A DNA stretch of 64,000 bases from Paenibacillus sp. FSL A5-0031 (GCF_001956295.1 NZ_MRTD01000019.1:1-64000); one strand, 5' to 3'. Counted from the stretch's first letter, positions 25,862 through 34,892 are shown. Notes: generated from the sequence alone by a model not told the origin. A program made the numbers and translations.

Positions 25862-25989
25862 GGAATCACAACCTTTATATATTAATTATTTGTTGTTTGA
25901 GATTCAATTTGAGGAATTGCTATAAATATAACGTTACGAATTGGTTAGTCAAAGTGAATGATTCTTGCTTTAGATCATTCACTAATGAC

Positions 25990-26028
25990 AAAAAAACTCC
26001 CCACAGCCAATCAATCTGTAGAGAGGTT
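25990..26028 (-). terminator. Probable terminator after the nitroreductase gene
   Basis: An imperfect stem (ACTCCCCACAG with CTGTAGAGAGGT) is followed by T7 on the minus strand. Confidence 0.65.
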
Positions 26029-26033
26029 CATTT

Positions 26034-26528
26034 TTAAGAGAGATACGTAATCTTGGAAGCAATTGATGTTCTTGGCTTAGCATTTGGAAGTTCTGCTGGA
26101 TAACCAATTCCAAATACACCAATAACATCGTAATCTTCCGGCACATCCAGAATGGTGCGGTTATGAGCCAAAGCCCCCAGAGATGCCCAATACACACCAA
26201 CACCTGCTTCATGAGCAGCTAATAAGAAGTTCTGTACAAAACATGAGACAGCCATAACATTCTCGTCGCGTTCAAATGAAGTCGAACCTGGTTTAGACAA
26301 TACTCCAATAACGACAGGCGCTTTGCCAAAGTCCGTTTTATGACTTAATTTGATTCTTGTTTCTGGTCCAATAAACAGGAGCTCCCAAGGTTCATTAAAG
26401 CGATGGTTAGGCGCATAGCTGGCAGTCTCTAGCCAAGAAATCAAATCACTTTCGAAAATGGGCTGAGAACTGAATGATTTAATACTTCTACGGGTTCTTA
26501 TTGCTTCAGTTACTGTCATTTTTCTCAT
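26034..26528 (-). CDS. Nitroreductase-family flavoprotein
   Basis: This FMN-dependent NAD(P)H oxidoreductase has about 164 residues. It opens with the family signature TVTEAIRTRRSIKSF, binding the FMN phosphate through the RRS segment, followed by ASYAPNHRFNEPWELLFIG. The C-terminal GVYWASLGAL and VIGVFGIGYPAE segments complete the fold. The start is ATG 26528 or 26519, since the GGAG spacing suits neither well. It overlaps the end of the His-rich gene by over 10 bases, so the two are cotranslated. Substrates could be quinones or nitro compounds. Confidence 0.88.
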   Translation of the reverse strand: MRKMTVTEAIRTRRSIKSFSSQPIFESDLISWLETASYAPNHRFNEPWELLFIGPETRIKLSHKTDFGKAPVVIGVLSKPGSTSFERDENVMAVSCFVQNFLLAAHEAGVGVYWASLGALAHNRTILDVPEDYDVIGVFGIGYPAELPNAKPRTSIASKITYLS

Positions 26529-26868
26529 CTTCTCCAATCCTGTTATTGTCGCTTTCAGGAGCTGCTTCGCGAAGCTCAAACGACTGGATAAACTCCTGAA
26601 TAATCGCATCCGTTGCTTTTAATTCACCACTTATAACTAGTTTGATGGCGTCGTATTCTGGCTGATTGAGTTGATGCAGTAAAGTTGAGCGCTTCGTTTG
26701 AAGTCTCTCAAGGAACGCAATCGCTCTTCCTCGGCGAAAGGTTTGAGCGCTTGAAGAACGCTCATGTTTTCTACCGTCGTGTTCATGTCCCCGATCTCTG
26801 TGTCCTCTGTGCTCATGATGCCCTATGTGTCCGTGTTGCCCTATATGTCCGTGTCTTCCCTCGCGCAT
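26506..26868 (-). CDS. Protein with His-rich N-terminus, 120 aa
   Basis: I do not recognise this family. Residues 5-38 are a histidine, glycine and arginine-rich tract with GHIGQHGHIGHHEHRGH-type repeats, which could bind nickel, cobalt, zinc or copper. Residues 45-100 are a helical domain (RRGRAIAFLERLQTKRSTL, then ELKATDAIIQEFIQSFELRE), and the tail is acidic. GGGGGAG precedes the ATG. It is the first gene of an operon with the nitroreductase, behind four GTATAC boxes. It may be a metal-binding or sensing partner, but no known helix-turn-helix is obvious. Confidence 0.7.
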   Translation of the reverse strand: MREGRHGHIGQHGHIGHHEHRGHRDRGHEHDGRKHERSSSAQTFRRGRAIAFLERLQTKRSTLLHQLNQPEYDAIKLVISGELKATDAIIQEFIQSFELREAAPESDNNRIGEDEKNDSN

Positions 26869-26887
26869 CGTTACTCCCCCTCAAGGT

Positions 26888-26930
26888 GTATACAATTGTA
26901 TACAAGTGATTTATGTATACAAATGTATAC
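26888..26930. promoter_or_regulatory. Four-box GTATAC operator before the His-rich/nitroreductase operon
   Basis: Self-complementary GTATAC occurs at 26888, 26898, 26915 and 26925. The pairs form palindromes GTATACAATTGTATAC (perfect) and GTATACAAATGTATAC (near-perfect). The embedded TTGTATACAA resembles GntR-family operators. The boxes overlap the only space available for the promoter. Confidence 0.65.
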
Positions 26931-26995
26931 CGACTCAAGGTGAGCTGTCAAGAAATTATTTGTTTATCTACGAATGAAAAGGTCTAACCCCATTC

Positions 26996-27580
26996 CTATT
27001 CAGAAAGATAAGACTCCAGCCTTGCCTTAACCGACGGCCATTCCTGATTCGTAATGCTGTACATTACTGTATCGCGAATATAGCCGTCACTTAACACACG
27101 ATGGTTGCGCAGCACCCCTTCTCGAATACCGCCGATGCGCTCAATCGCTGCCTGTGACCTCGTATTACGAAGATCCGCTTTAAGCTGTACTCTGATCATG
27201 TTGTGATTCTCGAATGCTTCGCGCAGCAGCAAATATTTGCATTCGGTATTCACCCTTGTCCGCCAAACACTGGGGTTCATCCAGGTATAGCCGATTTCCA
27301 AACCGCGATGTTCTGCTGAAATATCGAAAAATCGGGTACTCCCAACGATTTTTTTCTGTACCTGATCCCATATAACAAAAGGAATGCAGGTTCCTGCCGC
27401 CTCTTCTTTTTTGGCTAGCCCAATATACTGCTCGACGTCAGCTAACGAAGAAATCCCTTTCAAAGTCACACCCCAAATCGGTGTGTCCTTTGCCGCTTCC
27501 AGCAGCATGCCAGCATGATGCTCCTCCAACAAGGTCAGCTTTGCGCGCGTTCCTTGCAATGTGTTTTTTTCTTTATTCAT
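26996..27580 (-). CDS. GNAT N-acetyltransferase (RimJ/RimL-like)
   Basis: This acetyl-CoA-dependent N-acetyltransferase has 194 residues, with a strong GGAGG before its ATG. Family features are the KIVGSTRFFDI strand, GLEIGYTWMNPSVWRTRVN, the NTECKYLLLREAFE helix and the acetyl-CoA loop RNTRSQAAIERIGG. It resembles the GNAT at 25205 without the proline-rich insert. It is divergent from the MocR regulator across a 176-base gap, so MocR may regulate it. The acceptor is unknown. Confidence 0.9.
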   Translation of the reverse strand: MNKEKNTLQGTRAKLTLLEEHHAGMLLEAAKDTPIWGVTLKGISSLADVEQYIGLAKKEEAAGTCIPFVIWDQVQKKIVGSTRFFDISAEHRGLEIGYTWMNPSVWRTRVNTECKYLLLREAFENHNMIRVQLKADLRNTRSQAAIERIGGIREGVLRNHRVLSDGYIRDTVMYSITNQEWPSVKARLESYLSE

Positions 27581-27756
27581 TACCCGTGACCTCCGATTTT
27601 ATATAAGAATAGTATCTCTGCTATGGTATGGATTCCGTATTGCTTGTTTACTGGAAATGTGAGATTGTTGTCATTATATGATGCATATCGGATTAGTAAT
27701 AGATCCATTTTCGATTAATTTCATTAGACCACTTTAGAAACGGCAGGTAAGCAAAC

Positions 27757-29262
27757 ATGACTATTTATTTAGCTTTAGAGCCGTATAAGGAACGTTACAC
27801 CACCAAATATGAGATGTTGTACCATGCGCTGCGGGATGCTTTGATGGAAGGCAAGCTTGTCCATGGGGATAAGCTTCCTTCTAGCCGAGAACTAGCGAGG
27901 ATGTATGGATTTTCACGCGGTACAGTTTCGAATGTACTTGAGGCACTCGCAGCTGAAGGGTATGTGGCTCCCTTGGCCGGCAGCGGAACATACGTTAGTT
28001 ATCAGACAACGAACCTTTCGTTGCTCCCTTTTGCCAAGAGAGAAATACAATTGTCTGAATGGGGTGAGCGGATTGCAGGCATGGCAGTTCCTATCAGGGA
28101 AACAGATACCCACATTCATGGGGCGGATAGCCATCAGACATTAGTAAATGATGGTTCAGAGCATTCAAAATGTTCCGAGAAAATATCCTTTCAACTAGGA
28201 ATAACCGACATGAGCTCGTTTTCGAAGGAAGACTGGAATCGGTGCCTGTATGATGAAACAAGGAAAATGACAGAAAAAGCTAATATCGATGCACACAAGC
28301 CGCTTGGTGTGGAAACTTTGCGCGAAGCCATCGCTAAGCATCTTCAGCGCTATCGGGGTATTGTTGCTGATTCGGCGCAAATTGCGATCGTAAACGGATC
28401 AATGCAGGCAATTGCCTTGCTGACACAGCTTTTAGCAGGCTCTGGGGATGCCGTTGTAGCCGAAAGCCCAGGTTATTACGGGATTCGGAAAGCTGTGCTT
28501 GCTTCAGAAGCAGTGTTAATTGAAGGTGAAGTTGACGATCAGGGACTAGTTCCGCAACCTTGGAATGCCCAGCTGCTTTTTGTTACACCGAATCGCCAAT
28601 ACCCAACGGGGGCTGTGTTGAACATGGAGCGAAGGCAGCAGCTACTCCAATGGGCCGCTGATCAAAATGCATTTATCGTTGAGGATGAATATGACAGTGA
28701 ATTCCGCCACCGAGGCAAACCAATTGAGACGCTCAAAAGTTTGGATACTTCAGCTGATCTCGTCATATACACAGGTACATTTTCCAAAACGATGATGACG
28801 GATATAAGGCTTGGTTTTGTTGTCCTGCCGAGAGTTTTGGTCGTGCCCTTCGCTAGAGCAAAGGCTTTATATGAGCCGCATCCAAGCGCGATTCTTGAGC
28901 AGCGGGCGCTCGCCTCGTTCATGAACAGCGGGCTGTATGAACGGCATTTGAGACGAATGAAGCGAATATACAGCCACAAATTCACTCTTTTGCGCGACGC
29001 TTTGAAACGATTGACCATTCCAATTCGCTGGGTTGAGGGAGATGCAGGTTTGCATATTTTCGGTTGGTGGACAGGAGCGCAGGAGGATTATGATGCTTTT
29101 GAGAAGGCTTGCCGGGAAGCAGGCGTCGAGTGGGCGAAAGATCGAACGAACCTTAATCGGATTGGCATAAGCCTCGGCTTTTCGCATCTCACAGACGATG
29201 ATTTGTCAGTCGGGATAGAAAGAATGAGCAAAGCTTGGAAGCTCGTAGAATCAACATCTTAA
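27757..29262 (+). CDS. MocR/PdxR-type GntR regulator with aminotransferase domain
   Basis: This PLP-binding transcription factor has 501 residues. An N-terminal winged helix of the GntR family (about 15-80, KLPSSRELARMYGFSRGTVSNVLEALAAEGYV) is joined by a linker to a fold-type I aminotransferase domain (about 145-495). The PLP lysine is K344 in TGTFSKTMMTD, and the EDEYDSEFRH segment supplies the ring-binding aspartate. The ribosome site is weak (GCAGG). MocR proteins often control PLP synthesis or a divergent gene; here the divergent gene is a GNAT and no pdxST is seen nearby. Confidence 0.92.
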   Translation: MTIYLALEPYKERYTTKYEMLYHALRDALMEGKLVHGDKLPSSRELARMYGFSRGTVSNVLEALAAEGYVAPLAGSGTYVSYQTTNLSLLPFAKREIQLSEWGERIAGMAVPIRETDTHIHGADSHQTLVNDGSEHSKCSEKISFQLGITDMSSFSKEDWNRCLYDETRKMTEKANIDAHKPLGVETLREAIAKHLQRYRGIVADSAQIAIVNGSMQAIALLTQLLAGSGDAVVAESPGYYGIRKAVLASEAVLIEGEVDDQGLVPQPWNAQLLFVTPNRQYPTGAVLNMERRQQLLQWAADQNAFIVEDEYDSEFRHRGKPIETLKSLDTSADLVIYTGTFSKTMMTDIRLGFVVLPRVLVVPFARAKALYEPHPSAILEQRALASFMNSGLYERHLRRMKRIYSHKFTLLRDALKRLTIPIRWVEGDAGLHIFGWWTGAQEDYDAFEKACREAGVEWAKDRTNLNRIGISLGFSHLTDDDLSVGIERMSKAWKLVESTS

Positions 29263-29455
29263 ATTCCAACAGCCAATCCCATTCCACTGCTAAGCAGATT
29301 GATTCATAAGCATGGATAATCTATTAAATTACACCCATCTATTAAAATAGTTCTCTATTCAATCCTATGATATAATTCAACCATTACAGTGTAAGGTTTC
29401 CATAATATGCAGGTTATCCCTCACATTCTCAGTACGAGACAAGGAGAGTGAACGT

Positions 29456-30802
29456 ATGAGTACTTCTACGATTAAATTAATAACAGGCGCCAATGCTCCA
29501 CTTGGCGACGCGACCTCGGTGAAGGTTGCCATTTCCTGCAAGCATTCGCCAGCAGAGCTCGATGTCAGCTGCTTTATGGTAGGCTCTGACGGTAAAGTTT
29601 CATCCGATGATTATTTCGTATTTTATAACCAGCCTGCCGATCCCGGGCGCATCGTGCAATTCACTCCACAAGACAAATGGAATAGTGAATTTATCATTAA
29701 TCTTACTGCCCTCCAATCATCGAAGGTTCAAAAATGCGTATTTGCGATCACCCTTGATGGACCGGGAACGTTCGCAGATGTAAAGGGATGCCAAATCACT
29801 ACCGAAACCTCGTTGAATAAAATTGTATATGAAATAACAGAAGGAAATGCTGAAACCTCGCTAGTGCTCGCCGAGCTGTACCTGCATTCAAGCGGCTTTA
29901 AGCTTCGCGCGGTTGGCAAAGGTTTCCACGGTGGTTTGAAACCGCTCGCGGAAGCTCATGGCGTAAACGTTGCTGAGGAAGCAGATACAAGCAGTCCCCC
30001 ATCCCCAGCAGCTCCGACGATTCAAGCCGATCAGGCACGCTCAAAAGCTGTATCCGAAATCAAAGCTGCACGCTCAGGCGCAGCGAGTTCCTCGGCAAGT
30101 ACTGCGCCATCTAAAATTAATTTGAACAAAATTGATTTGTTGAAACAAAAAGTGGCCATATCGCTTCGCAAAAAAAATATCGATCAGCAAAAAGCGCGCG
30201 TAGCTGTTATATTCGACGCTTCCGGCTCCATGTATGCTCTCTACGAAAAAGGCGTCGTGCAGCGAGCATTTGAGCGGGTACTTGCAGTTGCCGCCAGTAT
30301 GGATGACGATGGCATGATGGATGTCTGGTTCTTTGCCTCGAAAAGTCAACGAATGAAGAGCGTAAACGAAAATGAATACGAAAATTACGTTAAAAATACA
30401 TATCCAGCCCCTCGCCTATTTGGTGGCCTCGGTGCTGGTAATAATGAACCTCTCGTTATGGCCGATATAATCAAGAAGTATACGCAAGAAGAGCCTTCAA
30501 AAATGCCAACCTATATAGTCTTCTTCAGTGATGGAGGCATCTATGAAACGAAGAAAATTTCGAAGCTGCTTATTGATAGCTCCGGTCAAAATATATTTTG
30601 GCAATTTGTCGGCCTCGGTAATGCCGACTTCGGCGTGCTGCGCAAGCTCGATGATTTGAGAGGGCGAGTACTCGATAACGCCGATTTTTTTGCGCTGGAT
30701 GATTTGGATCAAGTAAGTGACGAAGATCTGTATGATCGACTATTCAATGAATACCCGCAGTGGCTGAAAGACGCACGGGCCAAAGGTATCATCAGCCCGT
30801 AG
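29456..30802 (+). CDS. TerD-domain and vWA-domain fusion protein (TerF-like)
   Basis: This cytoplasmic protein of 448 residues joins a TerD-like stress/tellurite domain (about 1-175, LITGANAPLGDATSVKVAISC) to a C-terminal von Willebrand A domain (about 235-445). The vWA MIDAS motif D254-A-S-G-S is intact, so it should bind Mg or Ca. A low-complexity Ala/Ser linker lies between them. AAGGAG precedes the ATG and a perfect TATAAT sits about 80 bases upstream. The layout is that of TerF-type proteins, but no terA-terE or yceCDE neighbours are present, so it acts alone or with distant genes. Confidence 0.85.
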   Translation: MSTSTIKLITGANAPLGDATSVKVAISCKHSPAELDVSCFMVGSDGKVSSDDYFVFYNQPADPGRIVQFTPQDKWNSEFIINLTALQSSKVQKCVFAITLDGPGTFADVKGCQITTETSLNKIVYEITEGNAETSLVLAELYLHSSGFKLRAVGKGFHGGLKPLAEAHGVNVAEEADTSSPPSPAAPTIQADQARSKAVSEIKAARSGAASSSASTAPSKINLNKIDLLKQKVAISLRKKNIDQQKARVAVIFDASGSMYALYEKGVVQRAFERVLAVAASMDDDGMMDVWFFASKSQRMKSVNENEYENYVKNTYPAPRLFGGLGAGNNEPLVMADIIKKYTQEEPSKMPTYIVFFSDGGIYETKKISKLLIDSSGQNIFWQFVGLGNADFGVLRKLDDLRGRVLDNADFFALDDLDQVSDEDLYDRLFNEYPQWLKDARAKGIISP

Positions 30803-30822
30803 CAAGCAGCAGACAAGTCGAT

Positions 30823-30866
30823 AGTCATGAGCACCGTTCAGCAATGATCCGTGTTCATGGCTTTTT
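30823..30866 (+). terminator. Intrinsic terminator after the TerD-vWA gene
   Basis: An imperfect stem around TCATGAGCAC and GTGTTCATG is followed by GGC and T5. It overlaps the stop codon of the convergent ltrA-like gene. Confidence 0.65.
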
Positions 30867-32000
30867 CACGTTTTGAGTTGTTAATTTTGCATATACAACA
30901 AAAAACACCATCACTTCTCCGATGATTATGTAATTGGGAAGTACTAGAAACAAATCCACTGTAAAAAAAGCGATCAGCAGCCCTAAGAAAAGCGCTAAAT
31001 GTGAGATGCCCAATCTTTGATGTTCATGTCTATACTTATGGAAAACTAATGAGGTTGAAAAAAAGTAGAGCAATACAGATCCAAACATATAACCTAACAT
31101 AAATAAATAATCTAATTGCTTCAAAAATAACAACTGGATCGAAGCTGCGATCATACACATTGATAAATAAATGAATAAATGCCCATAAATGATCGTTTGT
31201 CCTGCAGTCTCTATTGATTTGTTTACTTTCTTCTCGACGTTATCAAAATATTGCCACCACATAGCGATGATTAACACAAAAGTAATTAACGCAAATAAGA
31301 TAGATTGCCACGTCCAGTTGCTGGACTGCAATACGGCTAGTATGCTGATTACGGATTCACCAAGCAGAATAAGGGTAAACAAAGAGAAGCGTTCTAATAA
31401 ATGATGAGTATTTACCGGGCTTTTCACTAAATATTTTCGACCGATTAAAGGCAGCAATATGTCTACTGCTATTCCTGCATACAAAACGGCATAACGTATC
31501 CACGAGTCAAAAAATAATGATGATGCAGATATGACCAAACCAATCCAAAAGCGACTCCCTAAATACTGAGCAGTGATTTTTTTATGTGCTTCTTCTTTCT
31601 TATGTACCGCTAAATATTGAATAGCCGTCATAGCTCTTAAACCAATATAGCCTATTAAAAATGAAACATAATATTGATCAAAATCAACCGATAAGCTGGC
31701 GGTCATGATTAATACAAAAAATAATTGTAATATCAGAAATATTCTGTGAGACAAGACATCTTGTCCGAAGCGATTTACAAAAAGCGACTGCCCCACCCAA
31801 GCCCACCAGATCGGAACAAAAATTAGAACGAATTTCCCTAAGTATTCTACTGGAATGGAGCCATTCTCGACATGCAGCAGCACATGAGCTGCTTTTGAAA
31901 CTGCCGCTACAAAAAGCAAATCATAAAACAATTCCAGCCAGGTAACCTTCTTTTCAGCAGATCCTTCTTTCTGTTGTAATCCTAATACTTGCTTAATCAT
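30855..32000 (-). CDS. Low-temperature-requirement A (LtrA) family membrane protein
   Basis: This integral membrane protein has 381 residues and about ten to eleven helices. The family signature near the N-terminus (VTWLELFYDLLFVAAVSKAAHVL, 19-41) is clear, as is the later HLLERFSLFTLILLGESVI. LtrA was linked to growth at low temperature in Listeria, but its biochemical activity is not established. AGGAGC precedes the ATG. It is a single gene on the minus strand. Confidence 0.9.
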   Translation of the reverse strand: MIKQVLGLQQKEGSAEKKVTWLELFYDLLFVAAVSKAAHVLLHVENGSIPVEYLGKFVLIFVPIWWAWVGQSLFVNRFGQDVLSHRIFLILQLFFVLIMTASLSVDFDQYYVSFLIGYIGLRAMTAIQYLAVHKKEEAHKKITAQYLGSRFWIGLVISASSLFFDSWIRYAVLYAGIAVDILLPLIGRKYLVKSPVNTHHLLERFSLFTLILLGESVISILAVLQSSNWTWQSILFALITFVLIIAMWWQYFDNVEKKVNKSIETAGQTIIYGHLFIYLSMCMIAASIQLLFLKQLDYLFMLGYMFGSVLLYFFSTSLVFHKYRHEHQRLGISHLALFLGLLIAFFTVDLFLVLPNYIIIGEVMVFFVVYAKLTTQNVKKP

Positions 32001-32121
32001 GGTTAGTGCTCCTTTTCTATTGGGGTGCTGAACCCCCGCTATCCATCTTTTTGAGTACTAACCCATCTTAGCGGATGTGGACGAATACGAATAGAGAAAT
32101 TTCACTATTTTTTGAGAGAGC

Positions 32122-32158
32122 AAAAAAAGAAGAGCAGGCTATCGCAGCTCCTGCTCTT
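32122..32158 (-). terminator. Intrinsic terminator after the GNAT gene
   Basis: AAGAGCAGG (32130-32138) pairs with CCTGCTCTT (32150-32158), and the minus strand continues CTTTTTTT. Its stem resembles the terminators near 61.7 and 63.4 kb, but it lacks their conserved tail. Confidence 0.88.
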
Positions 32159-32167
32159 ATTATAAAA

Positions 32168-32629
32168 TTAAAAATGCTTTTCCATCGCTTCATCGCAGCG
32201 AAAGAAACCATTTTTGGAGTAAAACTGCACACTATTGCTGCTCGGCCAAACCAATAGGAACTCGACTTTATTTTCTTTTGACCAAAGCTCCATGGCCAAT
32301 TGAATGTCGCTGCCGATTCCTTGATTTCTAAATGCTGGTCGCGTATATACGTTGGTCACGTATCCATAATAAGGGTCCGGGGATTTACCGGGTCTAGGCA
32401 CTTTATGAATAAGTTGAAGATACATATGTGACACTATGTTTCCTGAATCTTCTGCTACCCAAATATACCAGTCTCCGCTTTTCATTGCTTTAACTAAGAA
32501 TTCATAACAAGTCTGATGGAACTCCTCGTAGTTTAGTGTACTATCGCTGTTCTCCTCTTCCGAGAACTCCCAGCGCATTCGAACAAGCTCATCGATATCT
32601 TCCAGGGTAGCAAGGCGTATAATGGACAT
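32168..32629 (-). CDS. GNAT N-acetyltransferase
   Basis: This is a compact GNAT of 153 residues. It shows the start IRLATLEDIDELVRMR, the beta bulge VSHMYLQLIHKV, the pyrophosphate loop in TRPAFRNQGIGSDIQLAM (R/Q-x-x-G-x-G/A form) and a terminal strand (VEFLLVWPSSNSVQFYSKNGF). GGGAGG precedes the ATG. It is ended by its own terminator. The acceptor substrate cannot be told from sequence. Confidence 0.9.
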   Translation of the reverse strand: MSIIRLATLEDIDELVRMRWEFSEEENSDSTLNYEEFHQTCYEFLVKAMKSGDWYIWVAEDSGNIVSHMYLQLIHKVPRPGKSPDPYYGYVTNVYTRPAFRNQGIGSDIQLAMELWSKENKVEFLLVWPSSNSVQFYSKNGFFRCDEAMEKHF

Positions 32630-32762
32630 GATTACCTCCCTTTTTTCAACTGCACAGATGCAGTTCCTCCACTACGCTTCTCTGATAGCAAAATGACCAT
32701 CCGAGGTTTTAGCGAGTCTTTTATAATTTATTTTTTTGTTACTATGTTTCTCTAATTTTTCG

Positions 32763-34892
32763 CTACCCTTGTTTCACGAGGTTCTCTGCAGTACGGAAAG
32801 CTAAAGCAATGATCGTCAACACCGGGTTAACACCGCCATTGGTCACGTGCACAGATCCGTCGCTCACCCAGAGATTGTCGTATCCATGTATACGACCTAA
32901 GGGATCAGTTACGGAAGTAGAAGGGTCATTGCCCATGCGAAGTGTACCTGCCTGATGTTGTCCGGCGCTAAGCCCGCCACCTGCCCGAGTTTGCCAAACT
33001 TCACTTGCCCCAGCTGCCCAGAGCCACTTCTCTGCTTGCTCTCCCAGCATGGCTGAAGCTCGCAGCGACTCAGGATGGACGCTACCCGAGAGCTGAGCTA
33101 CCGGTATGCCAAAGCGATCCTTTACCGTATTCGATAGCCGCACCCTTGACTCAGCGCTCGGGATCTCTTGGATCGGCCCCTGAATTTGGCTGGTGCGCAA
33201 GAAGCTCCGCCGCATGGTTTCCTTGCCTGCGCTCCCCCATCGTGCCGCATTCGGGGCAAGCGCTCGATACCAGTGAATAAGCGGCAACCGAGTGAACTCG
33301 TTGGCAAGCAGCCCTCCCCCGATAATGCCCTCGTTACTATGGTCAAAGCGGAAAGTGGCAATGCTCACTCCCGGACCAAGACCGTCTTGAATCGGTTCAT
33401 CAAAGAGGCCGTATGCACCAGAGTAGACATGGCCTTGAAGGTTTCTTCCTACTTGTCCGCTCCGATTGCCGATTCCATCCGGTTCTGATTCCGTTGCCGA
33501 GTTGAGAAGAAGGCGTGCGCTTTCGATAGCTCCGGCGGCAACTACAACATGCCCCGCACGTATGATCCGTCGCTGGATTGAGCCCTCCAATTGCTGCACG
33601 AGACGAACCCCGGTAGCATGTTTTCCACCCTCGGTGTCAATGCGCTCCACCGTGGTATCACAGATCAGGTCGCAGTTACCTGTTGCGAGAGCCCTCACTA
33701 ACATCGTATTATGCCCGCCATTCTTGCTATTGGTCGGGCAGGCAAATCCAACACACTGTCCGCACCGGCCGCAAGCTGGCCGACCGTCCCTATCAACGGA
33801 GTTGATGAGCAGCGGCACCGGACCTGCTTCCCATCCCAACTTTTCTGCTGCTCTAGCAAGTCGTTCTGCCTCCAGCGTACGTGACAGCGCTGGCATTGGA
33901 TAATCCTGTCGTCGTTTCCCGCGTCCAGAATGGGCATTCCCATCACCAGAGACGCCAACTTCCCACTCGGCCCGCATGTAATACGGTTCAAGTTCTTCAT
34001 AGCTAATCGGCCAATCGCTCAGCGAGCTCCCATCTGGTATTCCATAGCGACTCGCCATGCGGAAGTCATCTGGATGAAATCGCCATGCCTGCGCCCCATA
34101 AACTCGTGTCCCTCCACCCAACGTCATTGCATTATTGTGATAGTCCCCATCAATAGGCGATGTAATTCGCTCATCTCCGCCCGCCAATAGAATCGTACGA
34201 GGGCTGCCTTCCAATCCTGGTCCTGTGTTATGTCCATACTTGCTAAAGCGATGGTTGCGCAAATGATCACTGCCTACCTGACTGTAACGAAGCCAGCTTC
34301 CACGCTCAATGACGAGAACTTGAAGCCCTGATTCAGCTAATACAGCCGCTGCTACAGAACCGCCAGCTCCAGCACCTATGATGACCACATCATATTGGTC
34401 GCTAAGCTGGTCGAGGTTTTTTTGCGGTAAATCTATTTCTGGGGCCGCGTCAATGCTTTCGGGGACAGTCCCCGGACGAAATCCGATCATTTCCCATGAT
34501 CTGCCTTCGCTATTCCCGCCAAGCTCCGGGCTTCCATAGTATCCTTCAACGACCAGACACAATAAATTGTCAAAGAAACGTTTGGATGAAACAGGCCAGC
34601 CGTCAAAAGAATCATGCTCGACGTCGCGCAACAATCGATCCTTCTCATGAGGCAACAGTTCCGAAAAAGGTTGGTTATGGAGAGCTAATGCCTCTGCTTC
34701 CAATGCACGAAGTCCTGGTTCTATTAGATCCGTCCAGGCAGCGGTATCCTGAGCAGCAATACGTTTCAGGTATGCTATAACTCCTCCATCGGTCGCCGAC
34801 GGCCATGCATCTCCTGGAATCAGTTGATCTGCAACCGCTTCCAAAATTAAAAGAAGCTCGCTCGAAATATACTCTTGATCGTCAATCCTCAT
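32763..34892 (-). CDS. GMC oxidoreductase fused to a gluconate 2-dehydrogenase subunit 3-like domain
   Basis: This FAD-dependent alcohol or sugar dehydrogenase has 709 residues. Residues about 8-135 resemble gluconate 2-dehydrogenase subunit 3, normally a separate protein. From about 168 a GMC flavoprotein follows, with the FAD loop GAGAGGSVAAAV (173-184). A cysteine cluster C-x2-C-x2-C-x4-C (near 372-386, CGRCGQCVGFACP) could hold an iron-sulfur or structural metal site. Catalytic His candidates are SAGQHQAGTLRMG (near 643) and HVTNGGVNP. No signal peptide or Tat motif is present in the main frame. Its GC content is visibly higher than its neighbours, which hints at transfer. Two GGAGG-like sites precede the ATG. 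Confidence 0.88.
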   Translation of the reverse strand: MRIDDQEYISSELLLILEAVADQLIPGDAWPSATDGGVIAYLKRIAAQDTAAWTDLIEPGLRALEAEALALHNQPFSELLPHEKDRLLRDVEHDSFDGWPVSSKRFFDNLLCLVVEGYYGSPELGGNSEGRSWEMIGFRPGTVPESIDAAPEIDLPQKNLDQLSDQYDVVIIGAGAGGSVAAAVLAESGLQVLVIERGSWLRYSQVGSDHLRNHRFSKYGHNTGPGLEGSPRTILLAGGDERITSPIDGDYHNNAMTLGGGTRVYGAQAWRFHPDDFRMASRYGIPDGSSLSDWPISYEELEPYYMRAEWEVGVSGDGNAHSGRGKRRQDYPMPALSRTLEAERLARAAEKLGWEAGPVPLLINSVDRDGRPACGRCGQCVGFACPTNSKNGGHNTMLVRALATGNCDLICDTTVERIDTEGGKHATGVRLVQQLEGSIQRRIIRAGHVVVAAGAIESARLLLNSATESEPDGIGNRSGQVGRNLQGHVYSGAYGLFDEPIQDGLGPGVSIATFRFDHSNEGIIGGGLLANEFTRLPLIHWYRALAPNAARWGSAGKETMRRSFLRTSQIQGPIQEIPSAESRVRLSNTVKDRFGIPVAQLSGSVHPESLRASAMLGEQAEKWLWAAGASEVWQTRAGGGLSAGQHQAGTLRMGNDPSTSVTDPLGRIHGYDNLWVSDGSVHVTNGGVNPVLTIIALAFRTAENLVKQG

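Noticed and set aside
33005..33903. Several plus-strand frames opposite the GMC gene
   Set aside because: They come from the locally higher GC content, show no motifs, and conflict with the intact oxidoreductase.
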